From: Serratia liquefaciens
GTDB taxonomy: Bacteria; Pseudomonadota; Gammaproteobacteria; Enterobacterales; Enterobacteriaceae
Reading direction: 5' to 3'
Assembly: GCF_027594825.1 (NCBI RefSeq)
Contig: NZ_CP088930.1
Location: 4,463,019-4,527,018 of the forward strand
Length of the DNA: 64,000 bases
Shown: in pieces, positions 16,600 to 24,231 of the stretch
Layout: each line of letters starts with the position of its first letter
Position numbering within the stretch: position 1 is the first letter of the stretch
The notes under the pieces: model-generated
Seen by the model: the letters and a program-made list of their open reading frames with translations, nothing else
What the model was told of the DNA's origin: nothing
The model's database searches: none
Translations under genes and position numbers: made by a program

Positions 16600-17372
16600 G
16601 TGCGCCTAAAGCCCGGCGTTGGCTGCGCGATCCGCTGCCCTGGACCTTTGCCCTGCTGCTGGCGCTGGTGTTTGGCATGAATCATTTGCAGGGGGTGTTT
16701 GCCGCCTGGTTCCCTGAGCTGGAACGGCCGGTGTATCAGCAAGACAGTTTTATCTCGCTGGTGTGGGCGCATCTGTTGCTGGTCGCGGTCTCCAGTCTGA
16801 TCGCCGTGGTGATTGGCGTAGCGGCCGGGATCGGCGTGACGCGCCCTGCCGGCAAGGCGTTCCGTTCGCTGGTGGAAACCGTGGTGGCGGTCGGCCAGAC
16901 TTTTCCGCCCGTGGCGGTGCTGGCGGTGGCGGTACCCGTGATGGGCTTTAGCGAACAGCCGGCGATCATCGCACTGGTGCTGTACGGTTTGCTGCCGATC
17001 TTGCAGGGCACGCTGACGGGCATTGAATCGGTACCCAGCGCTACCCGTGAGGTTGCGCAGGGGGTAGGAATGAGCGCCAGGCAAATTCTGTGGCGCGTCG
17101 AACTGCCGCTGGCGGCGCCGGTGATTGTTGCCGGTATTCGGACCTCGGTGATCATCAATATCGGCACCGCGGCGATCGCTTCCACCGTCGGTACCAAAAC
17201 GCTCGGTTCGCCGATTATCATTGGCCTGAGCGGTTTTAATACCGCCTATGTGATCCAGGGCGCGGTGGTAGTGGCGCTGCTGGCCATCATCATCGATATG
17301 CTGTTTGAGCGCTGGGTGCGCCATCTCACCGCCTGGCGTCAGCAGACGCAGGTGGCTTCTTCTGCGGGGTAA
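16596..17372 (+). CDS. yehW: YehW-type ABC permease
   Basis: A 258-residue second permease of the osmF transporter, with about five to six transmembrane helices and the EAA loop ([24 protein letters not shown]). The ATG at 16596 overlaps the yehX stop. An upstream in-frame start at 16515 lies inside yehX and is rejected. Two different permeases, YehY and YehW, would make a heterodimeric channel. Confidence 0.9.
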   Translation: MSAPKARRWLRDPLPWTFALLLALVFGMNHLQGVFAAWFPELERPVYQQDSFISLVWAHLLLVAVSSLIAVVIGVAAGIGVTRPAGKAFRSLVETVVAVGQTFPPVAVLAVAVPVMGFSEQPAIIALVLYGLLPILQGTLTGIESVPSATREVAQGVGMSARQILWRVELPLAAPVIVAGIRTSVIINIGTAAIASTVGTKTLGSPIIIGLSGFNTAYVIQGAVVVALLAIIIDMLFERWVRHLTAWRQQTQVASSAG

Positions 17373-17381
17373 GGGAATAGG

Positions 17382-18161
17382 ATGCAAGTATCTTTGCCGA
17401 TGTACGGCGTGACCCATCAGCCGGCCGAATCTTTCTGGCGAGTCCTGCGCGGCAAATTGCTGCAGTTGGGATTGCCGCTAGCCCCTGAACAGCTCGTCTG
17501 GCCGCACGACCTGGCTCAGCACTGGCTACAGGATAATTTATTGCTCAGCCAAACCTGCGGCTATCCGCTGGTCAGCAGCCTGCCGCAGGTGCAGCTGATC
17601 GGGACTTATCACTACCGCGTCGAGGGGTGTGAAGGCGCCTATTACAGCAGTTGGTTGGTGGTGCGCGCCGACGACCCAGGCGAGCGGCTGGCCGATTTTC
17701 GCGGCCGGACTGCGGCTTACAACAGCACCGACTCTCAGTCAGGGCATAACAGCTTGCGTGCGCTGATTGCGCCCTTGGCGCAGAACGGCAGATTCTTCGG
17801 CGCAGCCGTCGCCTCCGGAGCGCATTATCAGTCGCTCAGGTTAATCCAAAACCGACAGGCCGACATTGCCGCCGTCGATTGTGTCAGCCTGGAACTGTTG
17901 AAACGGACGCAGCCAGAGGCGTTGGCCGGGCTGAAAATTATTGGGCGAACGGCCAGCGTTCCGGGGCTGCCCTTGATTACCTCGTCCCAGACCCCACCGG
18001 AACAGTTGGAAATACTGCGCGCCGGGGCGAAGGCGATGCTGGGCGAAGCGGTAAGCGATAACCTGCTGATCGGCGATTTCAGCCTGGTGCCGCGTTCGGC
18101 ATACCAAATAATCACCGAGCTGGAGCAGCAGGCCGCCGCCCATGGGGTGACGGCGCTGTGA
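17382..18161 (+). CDS. PhnD-like substrate-binding-fold protein without signal peptide
   Basis: A 259-residue protein of the phosphate/phosphonate-binding (PhnD/SsuA) fold; recognisable parts are RTAAYNSTDSQSGHNSLR, GAHYQSLRLIQNRQADIAAVDCVSLELL and the late ITSSQTPPEQLEILR segment. No signal peptide is present, so it is probably cytoplasmic. It follows yehW by nine bases with GGGAATAGG before the ATG, which suggests the same transcript. Whether it senses a ligand for the ABC system or has an unrelated role cannot be told. Confidence 0.78.
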   Translation: MQVSLPMYGVTHQPAESFWRVLRGKLLQLGLPLAPEQLVWPHDLAQHWLQDNLLLSQTCGYPLVSSLPQVQLIGTYHYRVEGCEGAYYSSWLVVRADDPGERLADFRGRTAAYNSTDSQSGHNSLRALIAPLAQNGRFFGAAVASGAHYQSLRLIQNRQADIAAVDCVSLELLKRTQPEALAGLKIIGRTASVPGLPLITSSQTPPEQLEILRAGAKAMLGEAVSDNLLIGDFSLVPRSAYQIITELEQQAAAHGVTAL

Positions 18162-18368
18162 GCTTATGACTGGCTCGTGTTCAGGCGGCGCTAAATAATG
18201 ATGCCTGCGACAGCACGCAGAAAGTCGCACCAACGGTTGGCGAAAGAAGAGAAGGGGAATTGCTGCTGAAATGGATAAATGAGGCGGTTACCGCGCCCTT
18301 TGCAGATACCGGTGCGCGTCGGGCGACTGCAGCGTTTTTTTACAACAACGCTGCCAGCGCGGGACGCA

Positions 18369-18545
18369 TCACTTGGCCTGAATGCTCTCTGCCGGAGTGG
18401 CAGTGGCGGCGGCTTCGTGTGACGTGGCGGTCTCTTCTAGCGGCGTGGTGGAACGGGTGTACATATTCAGCCCGGCCAGGAATACGCCGCCGAGTGAACC
18501 AAAGGCACACAGAAAGATAACGATAATGAACGATTTTTTCAGCAT
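18369..18545 (-). CDS. small single-pass membrane protein, unknown
   Basis: A 58-residue protein: a basic start (MLKK), one hydrophobic helix (FIIVIFLCAFGSLGGVFLAG, about 5-24) and an Ala/Thr/Glu-rich tail. I do not recognise the family. Support for a real gene is a TATAAT box with a TTGTTT -35 element just upstream (18581-18608) and protein-like composition; a good ribosome site is not evident. The tail would probably be periplasmic. The 207 bases between the PhnD-like gene and this one hold no other gene that I can support. Confidence 0.5.
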   Translation of the reverse strand: MLKKSFIIVIFLCAFGSLGGVFLAGLNMYTRSTTPLEETATSHEAAATATPAESIQAK

Positions 18546-18580
18546 GGAGATGATTTCGCAGGTTGCCAGGAACAACGGGA

Positions 18581-18608
18581 ATTATAGACGCTTCGTAATA
18601 TGAAACAA
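18581..18608 (-). promoter_or_regulatory. candidate sigma-70 promoter of the small membrane protein gene
   Basis: On the minus strand TTGTTT (18603-18608) is followed after 16 bases by TATAAT (18581-18586), about 35 bases before the ATG at 18545. Confidence 0.45.
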
Positions 18609-18622
18609 GAATCGTTTTAATA

Positions 18623-18742
18623 CCCGTCGTCTTTCAAGCGGCAGTGTTTAAATCTATTTCCGGTGGATTTGTCACTCCAGCCACTGTAGGGGGCGAATAC
18701 ATTCGCCCCGATTAATTCAGGCGCAGCGTGCAGCGCCCCTAC
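18623..18742. repeat. interspersed intergenic repeat, copy 1
   Basis: Begins with CCCGTCGTCTTTCAAG and contains a perfect hairpin GGGGCGAAT-AC-ATTCGCCCC (18690-18709), ending in GCAGCGCCCCTAC next to the yedA-like stop. The same left end, a GGGGCGA hairpin and a GC-rich right end recur at 23285-23366, so it is a small dispersed element. Confidence 0.6.
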
Positions 18743-19653
18743 CTTTCCCTGCTTACGCGACTGACCGGGCGAGCAAAAAGGAACTTGCCCAACGTCACCA
18801 GCACCACCGCCGCAACGATAATCACCAGCGCTGCCCATTCACGCGGTGCCAGCGATTCGCCGGCAAAACCGATACCGAGCAGCACAGCCACCACCGGATT
18901 GACATAGGCATAACTGGTGGCTACCGCCGGACGCACGTTTTTCAGCAAAAACATATAGGCGCTAATGGCCAACATCGAGCCGAAGATAATCAGGTATCCC
19001 AGCGCAAAGAAGCCTTTGGCGCTGGGCATCTGCGTCAGGCGTTCGCCGCTGAGCTGGCTGACAACCAGCAGCACCACGCCGGCGACCAGCATTTCCGCCG
19101 CGCCCGCCATCGGCCCGGCCGGTAGCGAAATACGCGATCCCAGCACCGAGCCAAAGGCCCAACTGGCGGAAGCCAGCAGGATCAGCAACGCGCCGGTAGG
19201 GTTGCCAACCAGGTTATTGCCGGTATTGAGCAATACGATCCCCACCAGGCCCAATGCGATACCTGCCCACTCCAGCTTGGTATTGCGCATGCCCCAAAAC
19301 AGGCTGAAGCACAGCGTGAACAGCGGTACCGTAGCGACCATTACGGCGGCAATGCCGGAAGGCACGTGCTGGTGTTCCGCCACGGTCACCAGACCGTTAC
19401 CCACCGCGAGTAACAAGATACCGATAGTGCCGGCGGCCAGCCACTGCTTGGGGGTAGGCAACGTATGGCCGCGCAGCGCCAAAAAGCTGAACAGGACAAT
19501 GCCGGCGACCAAAAAACGGATCCCGGCCATCATCAGCGGTGGCCAGCTCTCCACGCCCAGACGAATAACGAAGTAGGTCGAACCCCAGACAATATATAAC
19601 GTGAACAGCGCCCCGATTAACGGCAGGACGTTACGGCTACTTTGGCTCAGCAT
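18739..19653 (-). CDS. yedA: YedA-type EamA/DMT transporter
   Basis: A 304-residue inner-membrane protein with ten predicted transmembrane helices in two EamA repeats. Long stretches match E. coli YedA (for example WGSTYFVIRLGVESWPPLMM and TSYAYVNPVVAVLLG). It is a drug/metabolite-type exporter with an uncertain substrate. It is monocistronic, and the stop codon lies at the edge of a dispersed repeat. Confidence 0.88.
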   Translation of the reverse strand: MLSQSSRNVLPLIGALFTLYIVWGSTYFVIRLGVESWPPLMMAGIRFLVAGIVLFSFLALRGHTLPTPKQWLAAGTIGILLLAVGNGLVTVAEHQHVPSGIAAVMVATVPLFTLCFSLFWGMRNTKLEWAGIALGLVGIVLLNTGNNLVGNPTGALLILLASASWAFGSVLGSRISLPAGPMAGAAEMLVAGVVLLVVSQLSGERLTQMPSAKGFFALGYLIIFGSMLAISAYMFLLKNVRPAVATSYAYVNPVVAVLLGIGFAGESLAPREWAALVIIVAAVVLVTLGKFLFARPVSRVSRER

Positions 19654-19820
19654 GGCTTTTTATTCTGTAGGGAAGGTTATTATTAGAGGCCTCAGTAAAC
19701 CCGATTGCACCGAAGATTAGCAACGCTTTTCACCATTTTTTTAATGGCAAAGTCGGCTGGCGAACCGATGAGAATCAAGAGCGAACGCCAGCCTGCAGAT
19801 AGCTTCGAGCCGAGTGTCGG

Positions 19821-20474
19821 TTACAGCAGCGAGATGCGATAGGCACAGCGGCGTGCGCCGGCCAGAATATGTTCGGAACGTTCAACCTGCGCCTGGAGCA
19901 CTTCGGTAAAAATGCTCAGTTCCGCACGGCAGAACCCCTGACAAACGGTGGCGGCGGCGCAGATAGGGCAGTGGTTTTCCACCAGCAGAAAGGAACCGTC
20001 TTCCTGCATGCGGCATTCAGCCATATAGCCTTCGCTGCAGCGGATGGCCGTCAGGCGCTGAACCCGTTCCTGCAAATCGTTGGCACCGATCATCGCCTGT
20101 TTGTAATTAATCCGCGTTTCTTGCTCGCGGGTGTCGATCAATAACTCAATCGCCTGTTCGCCCAGCTTGTCGCGTACGGTACGCAGCAACTGTACCGTCA
20201 ATTCTGAATGGGTATCCGGAAAGCGCGCATTGCCGGCGGCGGTCAGGTGCCAGAGCTGCACCGGTCGGCCGACGCCGCGGGTTTCCGCCACGGCTTCAAC
20301 CAGCCCGTCTTTGGCCAGTTTGACGAACTGCTGGCGAGCAGCCTCACCTGTGGTGCCAAGAACCTTTCCTGCATCAGACGCTTGTTGTGGGCCGCGGGTT
20401 TTTAATAGTGTCAGCAAACGGTCACTGACCGATTGTGCGGGACTACCGCCATTTTCCAAGTTTATTCTTGACAT
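19821..20474 (-). CDS. SufR-like Fe-S winged-helix regulator
   Basis: A 217-residue regulator: N-terminal winged helix (about 15-80, with TTGEAARQQFVKLAKDGLVE) and a C-terminal domain with a cysteine set C169-P-I-C172, C178, C182 (HCPICAAATVCQGFC), plus C146, C154 and C210. This fits the COG2345/SufR group, where cysteines bind an Fe-S cluster that controls DNA binding. It is divergent from an MFS pump with CAAG-N6-CTTG boxes around the shared promoter region, one of them inside its own first codons. It is probably an autoregulated, redox- or metal-responsive repressor of the pump. Confidence 0.8.
   Translation of the reverse strand: MSRINLENGGSPAQSVSDRLLTLLKTRGPQQASDAGKVLGTTGEAARQQFVKLAKDGLVEAVAETRGVGRPVQLWHLTAAGNARFPDTHSELTVQLLRTVRDKLGEQAIELLIDTREQETRINYKQAMIGANDLQERVQRLTAIRCSEGYMAECRMQEDGSFLLVENHCPICAAATVCQGFCRAELSIFTEVLQAQVERSEHILAGARRCAYRISLL
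20457..20470. promoter_or_regulatory. candidate operator box 1 (CAAG-N6-CTTG)
   Basis: CAAGTTTATTCTTG, an imperfect palindrome covering codons 2-6 of the SufR-like gene and touching the -35 element of the MFS promoter. It shares the pattern with box 2. Confidence 0.5.
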
Positions 20475-20497
20475 ATTTCTCCGCCTCGCCCTACCAT
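20468..20497 (+). promoter_or_regulatory. candidate promoter of the MFS gene
   Basis: A consensus -35 TTGACA (20468-20473), an 18-base spacer and a -10-like TACCAT (20492-20497). Both operator boxes flank it. Confidence 0.45.
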
Positions 20498-20502
20498 TAT
20501 TC

Positions 20503-20516
20503 CAAGTTAACTCTTG
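20503..20516. promoter_or_regulatory. candidate operator box 2 (CAAG-N6-CTTG)
   Basis: CAAGTTAACTCTTG, identical to box 1 at 12 of 14 positions and 46 bp from it. It covers the likely transcription start of the MFS gene, a repressor-type position. Confidence 0.5.
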
Positions 20517-20578
20517 TTAAATTTAACGCAATATCACTACTAACTCAATGCCCTTCCTCTGAAAACAGGACGACAACC

Positions 20579-22066
20579 GTGATAACCAACGATGATAGCC
20601 GCTGGGCCGACTTATTTTCCGGCAAAAATGGAGCCAGTGCGATCGCGCTCTCACTCGGCGTAGCACTGCATGCGATCAATATTCTGGTCGCCACCACCAT
20701 TCTGCCCTCGGTGGTGCAGGATATTGGCGGCCTGAATCTGTATGCGTGGAACACCACGCTGTTTGTGGTGGCGTCGATTCTGGGGTCGGCGCTGTCTGCG
20801 CGCCTGCTGAGTGGTTACGGCGCCCGCAGTGCTTATCTGGTGGCGTCACTGTTCTTTATTGCCGGGGCAATGCTGTGTGCGATGGCACCGTCGATGCCGG
20901 TGATGCTGATAGGTCGCACCGTGCAGGGGTTCGGCGGCGGGCTGATTTTCGCGCTTTCGTACGCCATGATCAACCTGGTGTTTGAGCAAAAACTGTGGCC
21001 GCGTGCGATGGCGCTGATTTCGGCGATGTGGGGTATTGCGACTCTGGTTGGCCCGGCGGTGGGCGGCATTTTTGCCGAACTGGACGCCTGGCGCTGGGCC
21101 TTTGGCATCCTGTTGCCGATCATGGTGTTGTACGCCGGGTTCACCTTCCTGATCTTGCCGAAAGGTAAACCTCAGCAACAGGCGGCACCGCTGCCGGTTG
21201 CCCAGTTGCTGCTGCTGGCGGTGGCGGTGCTGGTGGTCTCCGCCGGCAGTCTGGCCGACAGCGCCTGGATCAATTTGGGCGGTATTGCATTGGCCGTGCT
21301 GATGATGATTTGGTTGATACGGCGTGAAGCGCATTCCCGCGCCCGTTTGTTACCCCAGGGCGCCCTGCGCCGCGGTTCCCCTCTGGCTTCGCTGTATATC
21401 ACCGTGTCGCTACTGGTCGTGGGCATGACCAGCGAAATCTTCGTGCCTTACTTCCTGCAAACGCTGCACGGCCAGTCACCGCTGATTTCCGGCTATATCG
21501 CTGCCACCATGGCGGCGGGCTGGACGCTGTCGGAGATCCTCAGTTCGGGCTGGCGCAATGCGGGTATCCGTCGGGCCATTATCAGCGGGCCGCTGTTTGT
21601 GTTGGTCGGGCTATTGGCCCTGGGGGTTTTGATGCCAACGCCTTCCGGTGGGCACTGGTCAGCGTTGACGCCGATTGTCGTTGCCCTGACCCTGGTGGGA
21701 TTTGGTATCGGCTTCGGTTGGCCGCATCTGCTGACGCGTATTCTGCAAGTCTCGCCAGAGGCGGATAAGGATATTGCCGGCGCGTCGATCACTACGGTGC
21801 AACTGTTTGCCACCGCGTTCGGTGCCGCGTTGGCGGGGATGATAGCCAATCTGGCTGGATTAAACGTACCGGGCGGAGCTCCGGGGGCCGCTTCTGCCGC
21901 GCGCTGGCTGTTCCTGCTGTTTGCCTTGGCGCCGCTGCTGGCGGTCTTCAGCGCCTGGCGCTGTGCGGCGATTACTCCCCCTGTTGTGGCAACCGGCGAT
22001 GCCGAAGCCGCGCCGGCATTGGCGCTCTCTGCCACCCCGGTGAGTGAATGTGTTCGTCCTGAATAA
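20579..22066 (+). CDS. MFS drug-efflux-type transporter
   Basis: A 495-residue membrane protein with about 14 hydrophobic segments, resembling the DHA2/EmrB-QacA class; the motif-C-like region is GIATLVGPAVGGIF. The GTG at 20579 is preferred, with AGGA nine bases upstream. A longer frame from 20435 runs through the operator/promoter region and is not membrane-like. It is divergent from the SufR-like regulator, its probable repressor. The substrate is unknown; a link to Fe-S or redox stress is inferred from the regulator only. Confidence 0.85.
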   Translation: MITNDDSRWADLFSGKNGASAIALSLGVALHAINILVATTILPSVVQDIGGLNLYAWNTTLFVVASILGSALSARLLSGYGARSAYLVASLFFIAGAMLCAMAPSMPVMLIGRTVQGFGGGLIFALSYAMINLVFEQKLWPRAMALISAMWGIATLVGPAVGGIFAELDAWRWAFGILLPIMVLYAGFTFLILPKGKPQQQAAPLPVAQLLLLAVAVLVVSAGSLADSAWINLGGIALAVLMMIWLIRREAHSRARLLPQGALRRGSPLASLYITVSLLVVGMTSEIFVPYFLQTLHGQSPLISGYIAATMAAGWTLSEILSSGWRNAGIRRAIISGPLFVLVGLLALGVLMPTPSGGHWSALTPIVVALTLVGFGIGFGWPHLLTRILQVSPEADKDIAGASITTVQLFATAFGAALAGMIANLAGLNVPGGAPGAASAARWLFLLFALAPLLAVFSAWRCAAITPPVVATGDAEAAPALALSATPVSECVRPE

Positions 22067-22080
22067 GGCGGGGGCCGCCT
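22066..22080 (+). terminator. short hairpin after the MFS gene
   Basis: AGGCGG-GGG-CCGCCT followed after five bases by TTTT. A weak rho-independent terminator candidate. Confidence 0.4.
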
Positions 22081-22127
22081 GCTGGTTTTAATAACTTCGC
22101 AGGCTTTGCTCTAAAATCTGATTGACG

Positions 22128-22164
22128 AATCCCGTATTTGAGATTATTTCTCTTATATGGGATT
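22128..22164. promoter_or_regulatory. inverted repeat upstream of the cupin regulator
   Basis: AATCCCGTAT (22128-22137) and ATATGGGATT (22155-22164) are inverted with one mismatch and 17 bases between them. They flank the probable promoter of the XRE-cupin gene (TTGACG at 22122-22127), so they may be an autoregulatory site. Confidence 0.4.
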
Positions 22165-22188
22165 TTTTATGTCAGAGCCAGAAAGATC

Positions 22189-22758
22189 ATGGATAACGTA
22201 GTGGATAACGCCGACCTTCGGTTGGCGCAACGGCTGTCTGATTTACGCCAGCAGCAGGGCTGGTCACTGGAAGCGCTGGCGCTGCAAACCGGCATCAGCC
22301 GGGCAACGCTATCGCGAGTAGAGCGGGCGGAAACCAGCCCGACCGCCTCGTTGTTGAATAAACTGTGCGCGGCCTATGGGCTGACCATGTCACGGCTGCT
22401 GAGCGAGGTTGAGGACGAGCCGCCAGAGTTGCTGCACCGCGACCAGCAGACGGTGTGGGTTGATCGCGCCAGCGGCTTTCATCGTCGTTCGGTATCGCCG
22501 CCCGCCGCCCTCTATAAGGCGGAATTTATCGAGGGCACGCTGGAGGCTGGCGCGGTGATCGCTTATGACGCTCCTTCGATACACGCGCTTGAGCACCATT
22601 TATGGCTGTTGGAAGGCCGGCTTGAATTGACGCTGGAGGCGCGAACTTTTCAGCTCGAGCCGGGCGACTGCCTGCGTTACCGCTTGTTCGGCGCTTCAAG
22701 GTTTCATGCACCCGGCCCCGAGCCGGCTCATTACACCCTCGTTATCTGCAGGCCATAA
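22189..22758 (+). CDS. XRE-family regulator with cupin domain
   Basis: A 189-residue protein: helix-turn-helix of the XRE type at about residues 12-65 (QTGISRATLSRVERAETSPT) and a C-terminal cupin (about 110-187). This layout occurs in regulators of amino acid and polyamine metabolism (PuuR-like, SutR-like). The ATG at 22189 starts just before the HTH; an upstream ATG at 22138 falls inside the inverted repeat region and is less likely. It is followed two bases later by an acetyltransferase gene, which it probably controls. Confidence 0.85.
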   Translation: MDNVVDNADLRLAQRLSDLRQQQGWSLEALALQTGISRATLSRVERAETSPTASLLNKLCAAYGLTMSRLLSEVEDEPPELLHRDQQTVWVDRASGFHRRSVSPPAALYKAEFIEGTLEAGAVIAYDAPSIHALEHHLWLLEGRLELTLEARTFQLEPGDCLRYRLFGASRFHAPGPEPAHYTLVICRP

Positions 22759-22760
22759 TC

Positions 22761-23279
22761 ATGATTGAGATACAGCAATTGAACGTCGATGCGGTACAGA
22801 GTGCGATCCCTGAATTGGCGGCGGTGCTGCATGCCAGCGTCTCACAGGGGGCGAGCATCGGTTTTGTCATGCCGTTTAGCCTTGAGCAGGCGCAGGCGTT
22901 CTGGCAGCGTTTATTGCCGGCGATTGAACGTGAAGAAAGGCTGCTGCTGGTGGCTCGAGATGCCGGACGGGTGGTCGGTACGGTGCAACTGCTGCTGGAT
23001 ATGCCGGACAATGGCCGTCACCGGGCGGAGGTGGTGAAGTTGATGGTACATCCGCAAGCCCGCCGCCGGGGCATTGCGCGCAGCCTGATGTTGCAGGTGC
23101 AGCAACTGGCGGTTGAGCATCGACGGCATTTACTGGTGCTGGATACCCTGACCGGCGACACGGCGGAAGGCCTGTATCGTCTGCTGGGCTTTCAACTGGC
23201 GGGCAGCATTCCGCAATACGCTCGCGCCAGCAATGGCGGTGCGCTGGATGCCACCAGCTATATGTATAAATTGCTGTAA
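22761..23279 (+). CDS. GNAT-family N-acetyltransferase
   Basis: A 172-residue acetyltransferase. The acetyl-CoA pyrophosphate-binding motif is VKLMVHPQARRRGIARSLM (about 93-111), followed by the C-terminal GLYRLLGFQLAG signature. It starts two bases after the cupin regulator stop, so the two form one operon. The acceptor is unknown. The 3' flank is a dispersed repeat. Confidence 0.87.
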   Translation: MIEIQQLNVDAVQSAIPELAAVLHASVSQGASIGFVMPFSLEQAQAFWQRLLPAIEREERLLLVARDAGRVVGTVQLLLDMPDNGRHRAEVVKLMVHPQARRRGIARSLMLQVQQLAVEHRRHLLVLDTLTGDTAEGLYRLLGFQLAGSIPQYARASNGGALDATSYMYKLL

Positions 23280-23284
23280 TTTTC

Positions 23285-23366
23285 CCCGTCGTCTTTCAAG
23301 TGTTATCGCCTAAGGGGGCGAACGTATCGCCCCCATAATCAGAATGCAGCCTGCGCCGCCCCTGCA
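23285..23366. repeat. interspersed intergenic repeat, copy 2
   Basis: Starts with the same CCCGTCGTCTTTCAAG as the copy at 18623 and contains the hairpin GGGGGCGA-ACGTA-TCGCCCCC (23314-23334). It is shorter than copy 1 and lies between two convergent genes, where it could also end transcription. Confidence 0.6.
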
Positions 23367-23379
23367 AGGCTTCAGGAAG

Positions 23380-24198
23380 TTACTGTCCGTTCCAGGCCTT
23401 GATAGCCCGTTGGCGAATCTGCAGCTTTTGCTCTGGCGTCAGCTTGTTATAGTCCTGTGCCATGCCGCTTTCCCAATCGCCGTACAGCGGGTTTGGCAAC
23501 ACGATAAACTCGGTGCCGAATTTGCTTTGGTTGTCGGCGACGAACGCCCGCCGCTGCGCGTTATCTTTGTGGTAGGTGGCGGCGCCGAAGTCGTTCAGGT
23601 TGTCACCGGCGTAAACCACGATGTCGTAACCTGCATTTTTGATCGCGTCGAAGCGAGCCTGCTTGTTGGAGGTATCACCGCTTAACAGCACGGTTTTTTC
23701 CGACATGCCGGTGAAGCCCAATTTTTGCATGTTGGCCAGCGTGGCGGCGTATTCAGACTGTTTGCGGTTGGAGACGTAAAACATGGTCCCCTGATGGCTG
23801 TTGACGTAGCGGGCAAACTGCACGGCGCCTGGCACCGCGCCGGCCTGTTGCGCCTGTGACCACTTCGCCCAGGTGGCTGCGGCGAAAGGTTGGCCCTGCT
23901 GCGCCTGCCAGCCGGAATAAGGGCTGTTGTCCAGCATGGTTTCGTCCAAGTCCACGACTACGGCCTTCTTCTTGCCCGGCGCAACCTTGGCCTGATCGAA
24001 GGCTAGCCTGGCGCTGTTGAAGGCCTGGTGCGTCAGCGCCTGATATTCGCCGGAGTGCTGGAACCAGTTCAGCGCCAGCACGGATTGGTCAGCCAACTGC
24101 TGTTGGGCCTGGCGATCGGTCTTTGCTGGCTGCACGCAGCCGGTCAGGGTCACCAGCGCAATGCCAATTGCCGCGCCGAGGGCCATTTTTTGTCTCAT
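23380..24198 (-). CDS. class C acid phosphatase / e(P4)-type lipoprotein 5'-nucleotidase
   Basis: A 272-residue HAD-superfamily phosphatase. The signal peptide ends in the lipobox LTGC (Cys21), so it should be an outer-membrane lipoprotein. The catalytic DLDET is at 83-87 and the acidic GDNLNDF closes the active site. Members such as Haemophilus e(P4) dephosphorylate nucleotides at the cell surface, serving NAD and nucleotide scavenging. The start at 24198 (AGGA five bases upstream) is preferred to 24210. It is separated by 33 bases from the double-GNAT gene upstream. Confidence 0.87.
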   Translation of the reverse strand: MRQKMALGAAIGIALVTLTGCVQPAKTDRQAQQQLADQSVLALNWFQHSGEYQALTHQAFNSARLAFDQAKVAPGKKKAVVVDLDETMLDNSPYSGWQAQQGQPFAAATWAKWSQAQQAGAVPGAVQFARYVNSHQGTMFYVSNRKQSEYAATLANMQKLGFTGMSEKTVLLSGDTSNKQARFDAIKNAGYDIVVYAGDNLNDFGAATYHKDNAQRRAFVADNQSKFGTEFIVLPNPLYGDWESGMAQDYNKLTPEQKLQIRQRAIKAWNGQ

Positions 24199-24231
24199 TA
24201 TTCCTGCCATAAATGAATCACTCTCTGGTTG

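Noticed and set aside
18260..18520. 86-residue plus-strand frame overlapping the small membrane protein
   Set aside because: Arg/Trp-rich product without a ribosome site; the minus-strand frame has a promoter and a sensible membrane helix.
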